Assembly: GCA_029339195.1 (NCBI GenBank)
Contig: JAPTJF010000026.1
Span: 124,001 to 188,000, forward strand
Reading direction: 5' to 3'
Length of the DNA: 64,000 nt
From: Micractinium sp. NFX-FRZ
Lineage: Eukaryota; Chlorophyta; Trebouxiophyceae; Chlorellales; Chlorellaceae
The translations under genes and the position numbers were made by a program. The notes below the pieces were generated by a model. It was not told the DNA's origin. It made no database searches and saw only the letters and a program-made list of their open reading frames with translations. Shown in pieces: positions 43,295 to 59,415 of this stretch (positions are counted from its first letter, which is position 1; every line of letters starts with the position of its first letter).

Positions 43295-45902
43295 CTGCTG
43301 CGGCTTCCGCTGCTTGCTGCTGCACCGTGCCCCGCTCCATCCCATACCCTCCTTGCTCCCCACCCCACCCGATCGATACTGCTGCTTCCGCCGCTTGCTG
43401 CTGCACCGCCCCCCGCTCCATCTCACACTCTCCTTGCTCCCCGCCCCACCCCAATCGCTGCCAGGCCATGTTTTTGGACAGCGATGCCACGCCGGCCATC
43501 AACCCCGATTTGCTGTTCGACCACCCCATGTATCAGGCAACCGGCAGCATGTTCTGGGCTGAGCTCTGGTGAGCCCCGCCGGTGTGCCAGGCTGCCTGCA
43601 ACGCTGCCCGTTGCATGCTGCATGTCCACCAGCCCCGCAGGAGCAGCGTGCAGCTTGTGGTGTGCATTCGTGTTCGACCATGCCTGGGCGGCACTCCGCT
43701 TGCTGCATGCCAGCCTTGAATCGCTAGAAACCATACGCACTGGCAAGTCGTGCCCCGGCTGGACTGGCCAGGCCATTACCACCCACTGCCTGCCCGCCGC
43801 ACCTGCCCTGCCCGCCCCCGCCCCGCGCCCAGGTGCGGCGACTGTGAGCTCTTCAAAAAGCTGGGCATGCCCAGCATCGGGCGGGAGCGGCAGACGGAGA
43901 GCGGCATCTTCCTGGTGGATCGCCAGCGGCACTGGCTGGCGGTGGAGTGGGCGCTGTGGCTCAACGTGAGCACAGCGTGGCACTCGTAGCACGCCCAGCA
44001 TGCATGCATGCATACAGTCGTGCCGCTGACATGCACCACAAACATTGTGGGCAAGCACACGCCGCTGCGGGGCCTGTTACCCACCCACCCACCCGCCTGC
44101 TGTGCCTGCTGTGCCTGCTGTGCAGGTCAACGACCACATCACTTACAAGCTGGCCTGTGAGTTGGAGGGTGGGCTGCACCCATACATACAGGGCCTGGTG
44201 CAAACCGCTGGTGCTGCTGCTGGCGGGGGGTGGCCGCCCCCCGTGCATCTCCCCGAATCCACGTTCCCCTAATCCACAACTCCTTTAACGTGCTGCTGCC
44301 TGGGCATTGCTGATTCCATCGGGCCTGTGTGTGTGCCTGCTGCAGACGGCGACAAGGACACCTTCAGGGCTGCCTTCTTCCTGGCGGGATCGCTGCCTGC
44401 TTTCTACCAGGTGGACTATCCCCTGGCACTCATGCTAGAGCAGCGGAGGGTGAGTGAGGGTGGCCCGACCCCTGGAAAAAGCAGCAGTCGGAGGGGCAGG
44501 CAATGGTGGTTGGGGGAGGTGGACGGGCGCCACGCTCGACACGTCAGCGTGCCCGCCCATGTGCCATCCCATCCTGCCCCGCCCACCCCCTCCAATCCCG
44601 ACATCGCTGATAAGGTGCCTGCCAAAGGCACCCGCCAAAGGCATGTGTGCCAGCGCCGGCCGCCCCGCCCTGCCGCCCCGCCTCTTCTCTGCTCGGCGTG
44701 CGCCGCCCCATCCCCCCGATCCCGTCGTGCCAGCCCCATCCTCACCACCCGAGCAAGCAAGCACACGCGGCTGGCTGCACCTGCAGGGCGGCTTCGTCAA
44801 CCGCGGCTACCTGCAGCCCCACCCCAACGGCAGCGCCATGTTTGTGCACCGCGTGGCGGCCGCCAAATATGAGCTTGCGAGGGACGACCCCAAGCCTATC
44901 ACTCACGTCACCATCCCCTCGTGCCATTACTTTGGGGAGAGGGGCTGGAACCCGGACCTCATCGACAGCAGCCACTTCCAGAGCAAAGTGATTGTGGACG
45001 GCCCCCTCACCCAGGCGCGCGCGCGACGGGACCGCCCGCCCGCCCAGCAAAACCCCTGCCCCCACTCCATGCACACGCTGTACGACGCCTCCCGACGATG
45101 CGGCGTCTACGACTGGGCCTACGCGCCTGGCAACAACACGTTGCCGGTGTTTGAGGTGGGTGTGGGGCAGGGCTGTGATGGAGGGCCACAGCAGCGACTG
45201 CGCAGGGGGGCAGGCAGGCCGACCGGCGGGCTGTTACACTGCTTGGGCACTTGGCTGGAGGCGCGGGCCCCAGCTGAGCGGCTTCCGGGCAGAGAAGTGG
45301 ACAGCCATGGTGCGCCATGGGCGAGGGCAGGGCGGAGAGGGTGGCAGGAGGCAGGGGCTTGGGAGTCGAGGGATGCAGGAGGGGGGTGAGTGCGGGGCAG
45401 GGGGGCCGTCTGGGTGTAGGGGGGGTGTCGGATGGTGGGTGGGGTTGAACGTGGGTGGTGGGGCTCGCCTGCAGGGAGGGTCATGCCTGGTGTCAGGAGC
45501 CGCCACAAGCGGCATCCACCTGGCCCTCCCTCCCTCCTTCCCTCTGCCCGCCCGGGAGGCGGGAGGCGGTGCAGTGGTTGGAGAGGTGGTGGAGGCCATG
45601 CAGCGGGCCCTCACGTGCTGTCCTGTCACCAGTGTGGGAGCCGGCAGCAGCAGCCGCTTGACGGGGGCAGCCCGTTTTGCGTGCTGCACCACCTAGGGCT
45701 TCCCCCGCCCACTCTCACTGCAGTGCCTCCCTTCACCAATGCCACTCCATCGCCTCCTCCCCTTGCGCTGCCCCCTGGCCAGATCACCAAGGAGAGTCAC
45801 GTGGGGCATGCCATTGACGCCGCAGCCTCCGCCTTCCACCTGCTTAGAGATGCGCTGAGGAGGGCGGGCAAGCGTAGCCGGCTGTTCAAGCTTCCCAGCT
45901 AA
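41903..45902 (+). CDS. GT71-family (MNN1-like) glycosyltransferase
   Basis: Ten exons (41903-42357, 42551-42608, 42841-42944, 43110-43155, 43465-43568, 43833-43965, 44126-44168, 44346-44449, 44787-45155, 45783-45902) encode 511 residues; phases all agree. The family includes yeast alpha-1,3-mannosyltransferase MNN1 and plant and algal Golgi relatives. An N-terminal helix (LLLSAVCVAMLLATQAL) anchors the protein. Family features: GIVIAAGTPATLANAFVSLH, WKFKAFVLYSAPYKHAMFLD with the DSD metal-binding motif at 226-228, GSMFWAELW, ESGIFLVDRQRHW and the hallmark GDKDTFRAAF at about 316-325. The C-terminal part has VTIPSCHYFGERGW and two Cys-rich turns. The sugar donor is unknown; GDP-mannose is typical of fungal members, while algal members have not been pinned down as far as I know. 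Intron 4 contains an 81-base tandem duplication adjoining its acceptor. Confidence 0.9.
43313..43464. repeat. 81-base tandem duplication at the end of a GT71 intron
   Basis: CTTGCTGCTGCACCG begins at 43313 and again at 43394, with the CCGCTCCATC and CTCCTTGCTCCCC that follow also repeated. The second copy ends at the acceptor of exon 5 and supplies its polypyrimidine tract. Confidence 0.85.
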
Positions 45903-46540
45903 CGGCGGCGGCGCTCGCAGCGCATCGCCCCCTCATCGCCAACATTGCTTGCATTTGATCCTATCCTTGATTCCAGCCTTTTTTTCGTGATCTGTGGCAC
46001 TGAACAAGTCCTCCTCATGTATTGATTAAGCACTGCACTCCTGCAACGGATTGTGAGAGACCAACAATGACGTCAACACAAAAGTCGTTCGAGGGGATAC
46101 AGGCCTGTTGCGGCTTTCACGTCGGTACAGCCGGGAGTGGTATTACAGGGCCGCATGAGTACGTACAACATGAATAGGGAAGGGGGTACTGGGTGGGTGA
46201 CACGTGTGGGCCAAAACTGGTGGTGCCGGGCGCGCCGGCACGGTGGAAAGGAGGAGGGGAAAAACTGCGCGCGTGCAGGCGCAGTATCAAGCGGCCTGCC
46301 TTAATGGCGATTGCAAAGGCTGGTTGGCATGAGCAGGGGAGGAGAACGAAGTGGGTGGAAGATTTCCCTGGCCACAGGCGTCGTCATAAGAAGGGGCATG
46401 AAAGTGAGGACAGCCTGAGCTGCTGTGGGGGAAGCAGAAGCAGCATGCCGGAGGGATGGAGCGGGAGGGCGGTGCCAAAGTGAGGGCGGGGGAAGAGCGG
46501 TGCGTGCAGGACAGAAAAGACAGAGCAGCCTGCCTGCCAA
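45903..46540. other. Convergent intergenic between GT71 and thiolase genes
   Basis: 3' UTRs of two converging genes. A reverse TGTAA at 46143-46147 could end the thiolase transcript. No forward TGTAA was found for GT71. Nothing else is supported. Confidence 0.55.
46143..46147 (-). terminator. TGTAA poly(A) signal (thiolase)
   Basis: TTACA on the plus strand, about 395 bases past the thiolase stop codon. Confidence 0.5.
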
Positions 46541-50829
<4,289 letters not shown>

Positions 50830-51923
50830 AGACAGGCCGAGGGGCACGTCGGGCGCTCGGGGTGCCACCGAAAGGGTTTTTGAACCCGGGTGTTGTTCCG
50901 CTCTCAGAAAGCGGTTCGGCTGCCTGCTGGCAACCTGAGGTGTGACGAGGACCCCCAGGCCGACGTGGCGGCGGGAGCACAAGAGGATTGCCGTTAGAAG
51001 ACCTGTTACGCATTGGACGATCAGTGTGCAACAACACACGCATACACGTGCAGGTTCGGCATGTGCCTGTGCCCATCACGGTCCTGCCCGTCCGGAGCTT
51101 TGGGGCATCCATACAGGTGCAAATCAACATACATTGCCACTCGTGTCAGCGCCCTGCCGCCGCTGTCGCCAGTTCTGCCGCTGCTGCCGTTGCCGCCAGT
51201 GCTGCCGCTGCTGCCACCGAGCGGTGCCAGCGCTGCCGTGCCACCCTATGGCCTGCTCTTCACCCAAGCATCCTTGGAGACACTTTTTGGAGTATAAAGA
51301 GGTTATCAGGCCGCAGTAGGCGCAGCACGCAGCTGGATGCGCTCAGGAAGGGTGCCGCCAGTCCTGCCGCCGCCACTCCCGCCACCCCCGGCCGGTTAGC
51401 AGTGTCAACTCGTACATTCGGGGTTGCATTGCAGAAGCTCCTTGGGATGCTGTTGCAAACGTCAGCCTTTTTACGAAAGAAGAGAGATGCGGGGGCCATC
51501 TCACCTGGCTGGCCAGTACCAAGCTCACCAGTGCTACACACTTGCCTTCGCGGCAGGCGCAATGCACTTATCCCAGGACAAAGCTTTCATACTGCCAGTG
51601 GTGCGCTGCTTCTTAATGCCTGCTCCCAACCTGCTTGAGACCGGCACCGGCCCTTGCGAAGGGAATTATATACTACAAGTGGCAGCGGCATTCAAAGTGG
51701 ACCAGAGCAACCTACGCGGGCACCCGGCTGCCCGCAAGAAAATAGTGTGAGGGGAAGCAAGTTGGTTGTAAAATCGCAGAAAAGTTTCTGAGTAGGCAGG
51801 CCAGTGCACTGGCACAAGCACAACTGGCGCTGCCACTAGGAGCTTATGAGGCCAGCAACGGAGCACTGCGTTGCTCAACAACATACATGGCGTGCCAGCA
51901 ACCAACGCCCGTCACGCGCCAGC
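50830..51923. other. Intergenic upstream of thiolase, 3' of SAM methyltransferase
   Basis: The thiolase promoter side plus the 3' UTR of the methyltransferase. A segment at about 51097-51240 resembles one at 55349-55480 upstream of the makorin gene. Short open frames are CTG/CCG-repeat driven and not called. Confidence 0.55.
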
Positions 51924-53586
51924 TCAGCGGGGGCACTCTGGGCACGCCTGCGAGAAGGAGCAGCGCAGCTTCATGGCATCGAAGTCCTCTTGGGCCAGCT
52001 GGGCGATGCTGTACAACAACAACAGCTTGTTCTCTTCGAAAGTAATGTCCTCAGAGAAGACGCCAAGTGGCTTGGACAACGAGTAGGGCCGCACCCGCAG
52101 GTTGAGAGAGAAGTAGCCACCCTACGCACGTGATGGGGGGCAGACAATGCAGCCAACTAGGCTTGAGGCAGGCACGGGCGGGTTGTGCATTGAGTTGTCA
52201 TGGTCGTAGGACGTGCTGCACGCATGGCAACCCTAATCGTGCTTTGCCAACCATTACCGTAAGCATTGGCGTGTCATCGCAAGTTGTGGTAGCAGACAAA
52301 CCCCACAGCTGCTTTTGGCCAAGAAGAGCTTGCGCCTCAACGATACAACAACACACACGAATAGGGGCGGGTTGTCACCCCATTCAACAATGCAACCTTG
52401 CATCCCCCCTTGCTCCCCCCGCTGACCCACGCACCGCTTCAATGTTGTAGTTCTGTGTGGCATTGTAGGAGCCAACGAGCAGGTAACGTGCGCCTGAGTG
52501 GGCCAAGTTGCGCAGCGCGCCCACAATGGTGTGGCAATCGAGGTGCTGCAATGCGTCGCGAGTGTGGATCAAGTCGTAGCCGCTCGGCAGCTTCTGGCTG
52601 GACATGTCGAATGTGGCAAAGCGCCAGTTGCTCTTCTTCCGGAAGACTCGCTTGTTCTTCTCAACCACGCTGCGTGCAATGTCCAAGCCCATGTAGCGGA
52701 AGTTGGGTTGCGTCTTCTCCACCTCCTCCAACAACACTGGCATCCAGGCCATGCCCCCGCAGGGAACGTCAATCATGGATTTGATGCCTAGGTCGGCGAT
52801 GGCCTGAGCTAGGATCTTGCGCACTCCAATTGTTGCATTGAGGGAGGAACCGGAGCCGGAGCCATTGCCGTCCTGGCCCCATGTGCCCGCTGCGAGGGGA
52901 GGGGGAAGAGTGTGTGGGCGGAACGCGGCAGCGAGGTGGGAGTTGAGCAATCAGTGAGGGAGAGAGGCACGGTAGCCTGGTTTGGGGGCATTGCATGTAT
53001 GCATACACATGTATACAATACAGCCAGCAAGTTGTTCCGCGCCAAATCGCCCTTTCACCTTGACCTATTCCCTTCCTCCCTTGCCTCACCATACACCCCA
53101 CCTCACCCCCTGACTCACCCCGATAAATGTCCTCGAATTTGCTTTGCAGCTCTTCATCCTGGCCAGAAGAGGCCATCTTTGCAAAGAACGCAATGTCCTG
53201 CAGGCGCAGTCGGAAGCATGAAGTGTGTGAGGCAGTGCGCGGCATGTTGACAAGCAGGCAACAAGAAGCAAGACGAGGTTGCTAAGCGAGAGCAAACTGT
53301 GAGCACAGCGCAGCTGCTGCTAGAATTGGCTGCTGGCGAGTGCGACCCGGCTGCAAGCCAGCCAGGGCAGACTGAGCATGTGAATGCGGGGTGGTCGTAT
53401 ATTCCCAAAACCCAGATGCCCCCCCAAAACCTTGTGAACAACCCGTCCAAGCCCGGGCATGCCGCTCAACCCCACCTGCGAGCAGGTGCTGTTTGGCCCA
53501 GAGCACTTGCCCAGTATCATGACCAGCACAAGCGCCAGGGCACCACCCGCCGCCAGTCGCGTGCGCTTCGACTTCATCGCTGCCAT
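51924..53586 (-). CDS. Class I SAM-dependent methyltransferase, type II membrane protein
   Basis: Four exons read leftwards (53586-53476, 53197-53119, 52889-52435, 52121-51924) encode 280 residues. A helix (ALALVLVMILG, about 16-26) follows a basic tail. The lumenal part begins EDIYRGAGTWGQDGNGSGSG, a pattern common to uncharacterised methyltransferases of algae and bacteria, then motif I MIDVPCGGMAWMP (about 102-114), the acidic motif II in YMGLDIA, and a post-motif block YDLIHTRDALQHL that would contact the adenine and substrate. YLLVGSYNAT and the C-terminal GGYFSLNLRVRPYSL complete the fold. The most likely substrates are small molecules or sugars; sequence does not say which. ATG 53586 is the first in-frame start, with a second Met three codons on. 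Confidence 0.88.
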
Positions 53587-55542
53587 GTTTACACCCGCTA
53601 GGCCTGCAATGTGTGGCAGCAAAGCAAACATGCGGGTCAAGCTGCAGCACAGCTGCGTGCTGTGCAAACTGGCGGCCGCCCTGCTGATGCCCTCTGTCAC
53701 TTGTGACCACCTTGCACCCAAACAATTGCATCAGCAAATTGTCGGCTGTGCGCGGGCCGGCCCACGCTGCTGCAAGGTGCTACCAACAACCACCTGCCTG
53801 CCTCACCCATGCGTGTGCGAGAGCGTCCGAGGCACCGCCCTCTGCCTATCTCCTCTCGTCAACGGCTTGTTCAGAAGCGCCTGCTGCCAACTGCAGGGAA
53901 CAGGGAGGGCAGCCCGCTTCCATCAACTGCATAGAAAGGACGCCCGTCATCAACTGCATGTCCTCGGGCAGGCTGCAAAGGTGTGCGCCAAGCTGCCACC
54001 AAGCCCTTCTCTCCCGGGCAGTGCCCATCAGGCGTTTGATTTGAGGCTCTACTTCGCCCAGGAAGCAACACACGAGTGGTAGGCCGCAGAAGCGAACACA
54101 ATTCAAGAAGGCGAAGCAGTGTTTCGCCAAGTTTGGTGGGCTTGTGTCAGGCGCTCAACTGCAGGCCGGGACCGCCCCTGGGCTTGGTGCGACCAAGCCC
54201 AATTCTGAGCGAAGGCCAGGGGCGGTGCAGAAAGGGAAACAGGGCCGTACCCGGTTGTCGATACACTGGGGCCGAACCACGGCTCCCAGCGCTTGCAGAG
54301 CTCGCTGAAAGCTGCACCCATTACTGAACGTTCTGCACTTCGCGCGCCCAATCTGCTGCCTCGTCTTGTGCCCTTGCTGATGCGCACCTGCACTTGCGGC
54401 AGTCTAGCTGTGTTGTGACGCTTGCCTAGAAGTTGCCTCGTCGACATTAAAAATGCCCCGATGGCGCCATCGATGTTTCCACACGAGGAGAGAAAGCGCC
54501 AGGGGGTGTACTGCTTGCTGTCCCGCCGCCGCCGCCACCGCCGCCTCGACATGTTTGTGTGTGTGCTGGTGTGGCAGCATCCCCTTGTGCATGCTTCTGC
54601 TTTTCTCAGCAATGGACAGCTCCCAATCAGCGCTGTTGGATAGCAGGTGCTCCAGGGCCGACCATCCACGACCTCACAGTGCCGACGTGGCGCCGTGGTA
54701 ACGTGGAGCTGCAGTTTACATTAAAGCCAGTTGGGCCATTCGAATTGGCATATCAACTGAGGTCACTGTTGACATGGCCGTCAATGGTGCTTGAACAAAG
54801 GCGCTTTAAACATGGTCACCGAATGCAGTGGCAGCATTACCAGCCACAGCACAGGAGCCAATGCGAGGCAACTTTGCGCGGGCGCGATGCCTCCACCTAG
54901 CACTTGGCCCAGTGAGGCTCATGGTTCTCGAGGAAAGACAGCTGATAACTGGGGTAGGATCTGACAGGGTAAGCAGTGATCAGAGGGTAGGCAAGTGATG
55001 CCTGCCAGTAATCGACACCTGCCAGTGATCGACACCCCGCCGACCAAGGGCTGCCTGCGCAGGCAGCGGGCGCTGCAGAGCTGGCTGGAATTGCGGCGTG
55101 ATCGGCGCAGGCGTACAGGGCAGTTTCTGAGGCCTCATACCAGGCCAGGCTGCCCTCGAGGGGCGCTGGAGTGGCTCCAAGGCTCCGCACGGCTCGCCTG
55201 CTGCGCTCGGTTGGTATGTCTTGCCCACTGCTCCGCCACGCTGCCGCATCATAGGCAGAGAGTCTGTGCCACATTGCAAGACCATTTTTAGGCGTACACA
55301 CTAGCAGCGGCTGGGCAGGCTGCACTTGCCTGTCGGCCTGCTGCTCGGGAAGCTTTGGAACATCCATAGAGGTGCCACTGATGCCCACATGTGAAACCAA
55401 GATAATTTGCTGCTGCCGACGCCCTGCCCCCGCTGCCAGTGCTGCCGCCGCCGCCGCCGCCGCTGCTCAGTGCCACCACCGCTTGGCCTGCCTTGCCCCA
55501 CACCCTCCTGCTGCTGCAGGCTGCTGCCTGCCAGCCAACGAG
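53587..55542. other. Intergenic between SAM methyltransferase and makorin (divergent)
   Basis: Two kilobases of mostly unexplained sequence holding both promoters. Several open frames (for example 54897-55400 reverse) lack recognisable content or splice logic. 55349-55480 is related to 51097-51240. An in-frame ATG at 55381 could extend makorin by 54 Ala/Cys-rich residues. Confidence 0.5.
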
Positions 55543-57651
55543 ATGCCAGGCACGGAGCAAGTGCTGTGCCGCTACTGGCTGCACGGCGCATGCCGCTTTG
55601 GTGACTCCTGCACCTTTAGCCACAGGTGCGGCGGCGGCGCCATTGAAACACGCTGCCCCGTGACAGGCCAGATGTTGATGTCAGCGCGGCTGCCCCCTCG
55701 TTGTGCTGCTGTACACAGCAGATGTGCATGGCGTGCCCCAATCCCTCTGCAGGACTGTGCAGTGTGCCCGCCCTCTTGACCGCCCACGTGAGCCTCTGCC
55801 CAACCCTCTCCCTGCCTGCCGATCCGCCCGCCTGCCCTTGCAGCCTGCAAGACAGCGAGTCCCAGGTGTGCCGCTACTACCAGAGAGGGGAGTGTGCCTA
55901 TGGAGACCGCTGCCGCTACATGCACACCAAGCCAGATTGGGGAGCCAAGAAGTCGGGCGGGGCGGCGGCGGAGGCGGCGGGGGCGGCAGGGTATGTGCCG
56001 CCTACCGCCCCACGGCCTGCGGTAGATGACCTGTCCGACCAGCTGCCCATCTCACGCCTGCGCCTGGGCGGCCAGGCAGCTGGCAGCGGCGGCAGCAGCA
56101 GCGCAAGCAGCGGTGTCCCCCGCAGCGGCCCCCCCGGCAGCAGCGGTACGCGTGGCGGGCCCGGCAGGCCTGCTGCCATGCCGGCTGGCGGGCCGCCGCT
56201 GCCCCTCCCGCTGCCGCTGCCGCTGCCAGTCCCGCTACCCAAGCAACCTTTTGGCGCAGCGGCTGCCGGCAGTGGCGGCGATGTGTGGGAGGAAGGGGCG
56301 GCGCAGCAGGAGCAGCAGGGGCAGTGGCAGGAGGGGGAGCAGTGGCAGCAGCGGGAGCAGTGGCAGGAAGGGGAGCAGTGGCAGCAGCAGGAGGGGCAGG
56401 AGCAGCAGCAGTGGGAGCAGCAGGGGGAGTGGCAGGAGGGGCAGGAGGGGTACGAGGCGTGGCCTGAGGGCTATGCTGGGGAGGAGCAGTACTGGGGGGA
56501 TGCGGGGCAGGGGGAGGAATACTGGGAGGAGGGGGCAGAGGGGGAGGAGCAGTGGGATGAGGCGTGGGATGAAGAGGAGGAGGCGTTCTGGGCGGCAGAG
56601 GCGGAGCAGGAGGAGGCGGCGGCGGCATGCAGCGGAGGCAGCGGCGGGCAGGCAGAGGAGGAGGATGATCAGGAGCAGGCGTGGGCGGTGCCTTCGCCCA
56701 GCGCGCAGCAGCAGTGGGCCGCCAGCCACCCTTCGCTCCGGTCGCTGTGCATGCAGTGGTTCCGGGGCGGCAGCTGCAGCCAGGGGGGCAGGTGCAAGCT
56801 CGTGCACGGCGCGCTGTGCCCGGTGAGTTCAATTGATTACTTGTGCGTCATCCCTGGAACCACTTGCTTGTGCCAGCACATGTGTGTCCAAGCATGCAGC
56901 TTGCTACTGGCATCAAGTCTGGTGCCACTGCTGCCAAGAGTCCCTGCTTGTATGCCTTTTGCATGCCTCCTCCCCCTCCCCACCCTCCCCTCACCCCCGC
57001 CTTGCCACCCCCACCCCCGCGTCCCCGTGCCCCCCGCAGCACTGCCACAAGTACGCGCTACACCCCGCCGACGAAGCAGCCCGCGAGCAGCACCTGGCCG
57101 AGTGCCGGCTGCGGCACGAGCGCCTGGCGGCGCGCGCGCGCAGCGCCGGCGTCGAGTGCGGCATCTGCCTGGAGACGGTGCTCAGCAAGGCGGCCCCCGG
57201 GGAGCGCAAGTTTGGGCTGCTCACCGGCTGCGACCACCCCTTCTGCCTGCGGTGCATCCGCAGCTGGCGGCAGAAGACAGATGCAGGGGCGGACATTGAC
57301 ACGGTGGGTTGGTGGGTGCCATCTCAGTATGCCTGCATGTGGTGGGGGCGGCAGCATGGCGGCAAAATACGTGATGCAGGGACGGACTTGGACACAGTGG
57401 GTGAGTGGTTGCAGTAGCACTCAAGGGTGTGGTTACAGTGGGTGGGCTGGGAGGGCAAATATGGCGGGGCGGTAACAGAGGGCACTTTGGTCGCTTGGCG
57501 CGGGGCCAGAGGGCGGACGTGGACACTGTGTGTGGGTGGGGTCAACGTTGCTGGGAGGCTGGGCAGTGGGGCGGGCCGGAACAGGGGTGGGTATGCAGCT
57601 GCAGGGTATCAGCGAGCGCTGCATGGCAGATCACGTGGGCGTGATGTTTGA

Positions 57652-57688
<37 letters not shown>

Positions 57689-58923
57689 AGCACATGGGGC
57701 ACCAGGGTTGAGTGGGATGCCGCCCATCAGCGCAACGCCTTGGCTGGGAATGCACGCAAGTGCCCACGCTTCCCTGCATCCCGCACTCATTCCGCAGGCG
57801 CTGCGCACGTGCCCCGTGTGCCGCACCTCCAGCCACTACATCGTGCCCTCCATGGTCTGGCCCTCCAACGCCGAGGAGAAGGAGCGCATCCTGGCAGGTG
57901 GGTGCCGCTTCTGCCGGGGGTTGCGGTGGCTTGTGGTGACAAGTACTGGTGCTGGCCCGCAGGGCCTGCCCGACTGCCCAGCCAGCCTGCTGAGCTTGCC
58001 TGCCTGCAGGCGGGTTGCGTTGCGGTGGCTTGTGGTGGCCTGCACAGCCTGCCAGCCTGCCCAGCCGGCCTGCCTGCCAAGCATGCCTGGCGGCCTGCCC
58101 AGCCAGCCTGCCTGCCAGCCTGCCTGCCTGCCTGCCTGCCTGCCAGCGGGAGTGTGGTTGCCCTGAGGAGGCTTCCAGGCTCTGTTACATACGCGCCTGC
58201 CTGCCAGCCTGCCCACTGGCATGCCTGCCCTCCAGCCTGGGAGCGCACCTGGCACGGCAGCCTGCCTGCCTGGCGGATGTCACAGGCAGCAGGCAGGCTG
58301 GCGTGCACACCCGCCAGCCCCTGCGTGCACCTTGCAATCCATCATTCAATCACATTTCACGTCCACGCTGCAGGGTACAAAGCCAAGCTGGGGTCGATCG
58401 ACTGCATGCACTTCAACTACGGCGAGGGCACCTGCCCCTTCGGGTGCGTGGGCATACCATGCTGGGGGCATGTCCACGCCAGCGGTGCCAGCAGGGTGCC
58501 AGCAGGGCCACAGGGTGCCAGCAGGGCCACAGGGTGCACGAGGCTGCGCCAAGCACGCTGTGCCTTCTGCCCTCCCCCCACCCCGCCTCTGCCTGCGTCG
58601 CCTGCCGCAATGCTGGTGCCAGCAGGCTTACCTGCCTGCACCCCCACCCCCACCCCCACCCCCACCCCCACCCCCACCCCACCGCGCCCTCCTCACCCCG
58701 TTCCTCACCTACTCCCGCAATCCATCACCCCACCCGCACCCCTCCTTCCCGCAGGACCAGCTGCTTCTACCGGCATGCCTACCCGGATGGCCGGCTGGAA
58801 GAGGCCAGCCTGAGGCGGGTGGTGGACGACGATGGGGTGCGGGTGGTGCAGTCGGTGCGGCTGTCCGACTTCCTGGCGGCTTCCGCGGTGGGCCAGCGCC
58901 TCATCGGCGGCCGGCGGCGCTGA
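55543..58923 (+). CDS. MKRN: Makorin-type RING E3 ubiquitin ligase
   Basis: Six exons (55543-55625, 55844-56822, 57040-57303, 57798-57897, 58374-58443, 58755-58923) encode 554 residues. Makorins bind RNA through CCCH fingers and ubiquitinate targets through a RING. All parts are present in the classic order: CCCH at 9-27 (C9, C17, C23, H27), CCCH at 37-55, CCCH at 330-349, the makorin Cys-His motif [10 protein letters not shown] (353-362), C3HC4 RING 394-450 (C394, C397, C418, H420, C423, C426, C447, C450) and a last CCCH at 486-506. Between fingers 2 and 3 lies a long insert, first Ser/Gly/Pro-rich, then at about 175-293 almost only Gln, Glu, Gly, Trp and Tyr. The start is the first ATG just before finger 1. 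The exon 3 donor edge is triplicated in the next intron. Confidence 0.93.
57280..57545. repeat. Triplicated 3' edge of makorin exon 3
   Basis: The exon end and donor GATGCAGGGGCGGACATTGA (57280) recur in altered form at 57373 (offset 93) and again, more degraded, at about 57490-57530. Each copy is followed by a GTGGGT/GTGTGG donor-like word. Confidence 0.8.
58639..58681. repeat. (CCCCCA)n hexanucleotide run in makorin intron
   Basis: Seven tandem units close to the last intron's 3' end. Confidence 0.9.
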
Positions 58924-59415
58924 GCGCAGAGCGCCTGCTGAGCGCAGAGCATCCGCTGTGGGCTCAGTGTGGCAGGCCAGCCTCTGTGTACCGGCGCAAC
59001 TCATGTGGCTGCTCGCGCAGGGGCAACAGACACGACTTGACAAGCAGCCGGGGCTTACCCTGACTGCTGGGACATTGTTTTGAACCCTGAAGTGCAGCCA
59101 TGCTTGGTCAGAGTTGTGTGATGCCAAGCAACGCTGCCTAGGTAGAGCCAGGGAGTGCAGGGGGAGTCCCTCCACGGCGGCAGCATTCCTCCGGCATGAC
59201 CCGACGGTGACAGGTTGGCAGAGGGTGTCACCGGCGGTAATGTTTGGGTTTCTTTGGGTGTGCTCGGCCCACAAACTCTGCATCACCTCCCGCAACATCT
59301 CTTGCACCCAAACTCGCGCTGCAAACGTCCGGGGCTTTAGGAACGCGCCCCGCCGCCCCGTCGCTCGCTGAGCTTCGGCCGCGCAGCTTTTTTAAACATT
59401 TGAAGAGGGGGCGGC
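58924..59415. other. Intergenic between makorin and secreted protein gene
   Basis: Makorin 3' UTR and the next promoter, in tandem orientation. No TGTAA was found. Nothing else is supported. Confidence 0.5.

Noticed and set aside
54897..55400. 167-residue reverse open frame upstream of makorin
   Set aside because: There is no family resemblance, no splice partner and no poly(A) signal. Part of it is a repeat-related segment.
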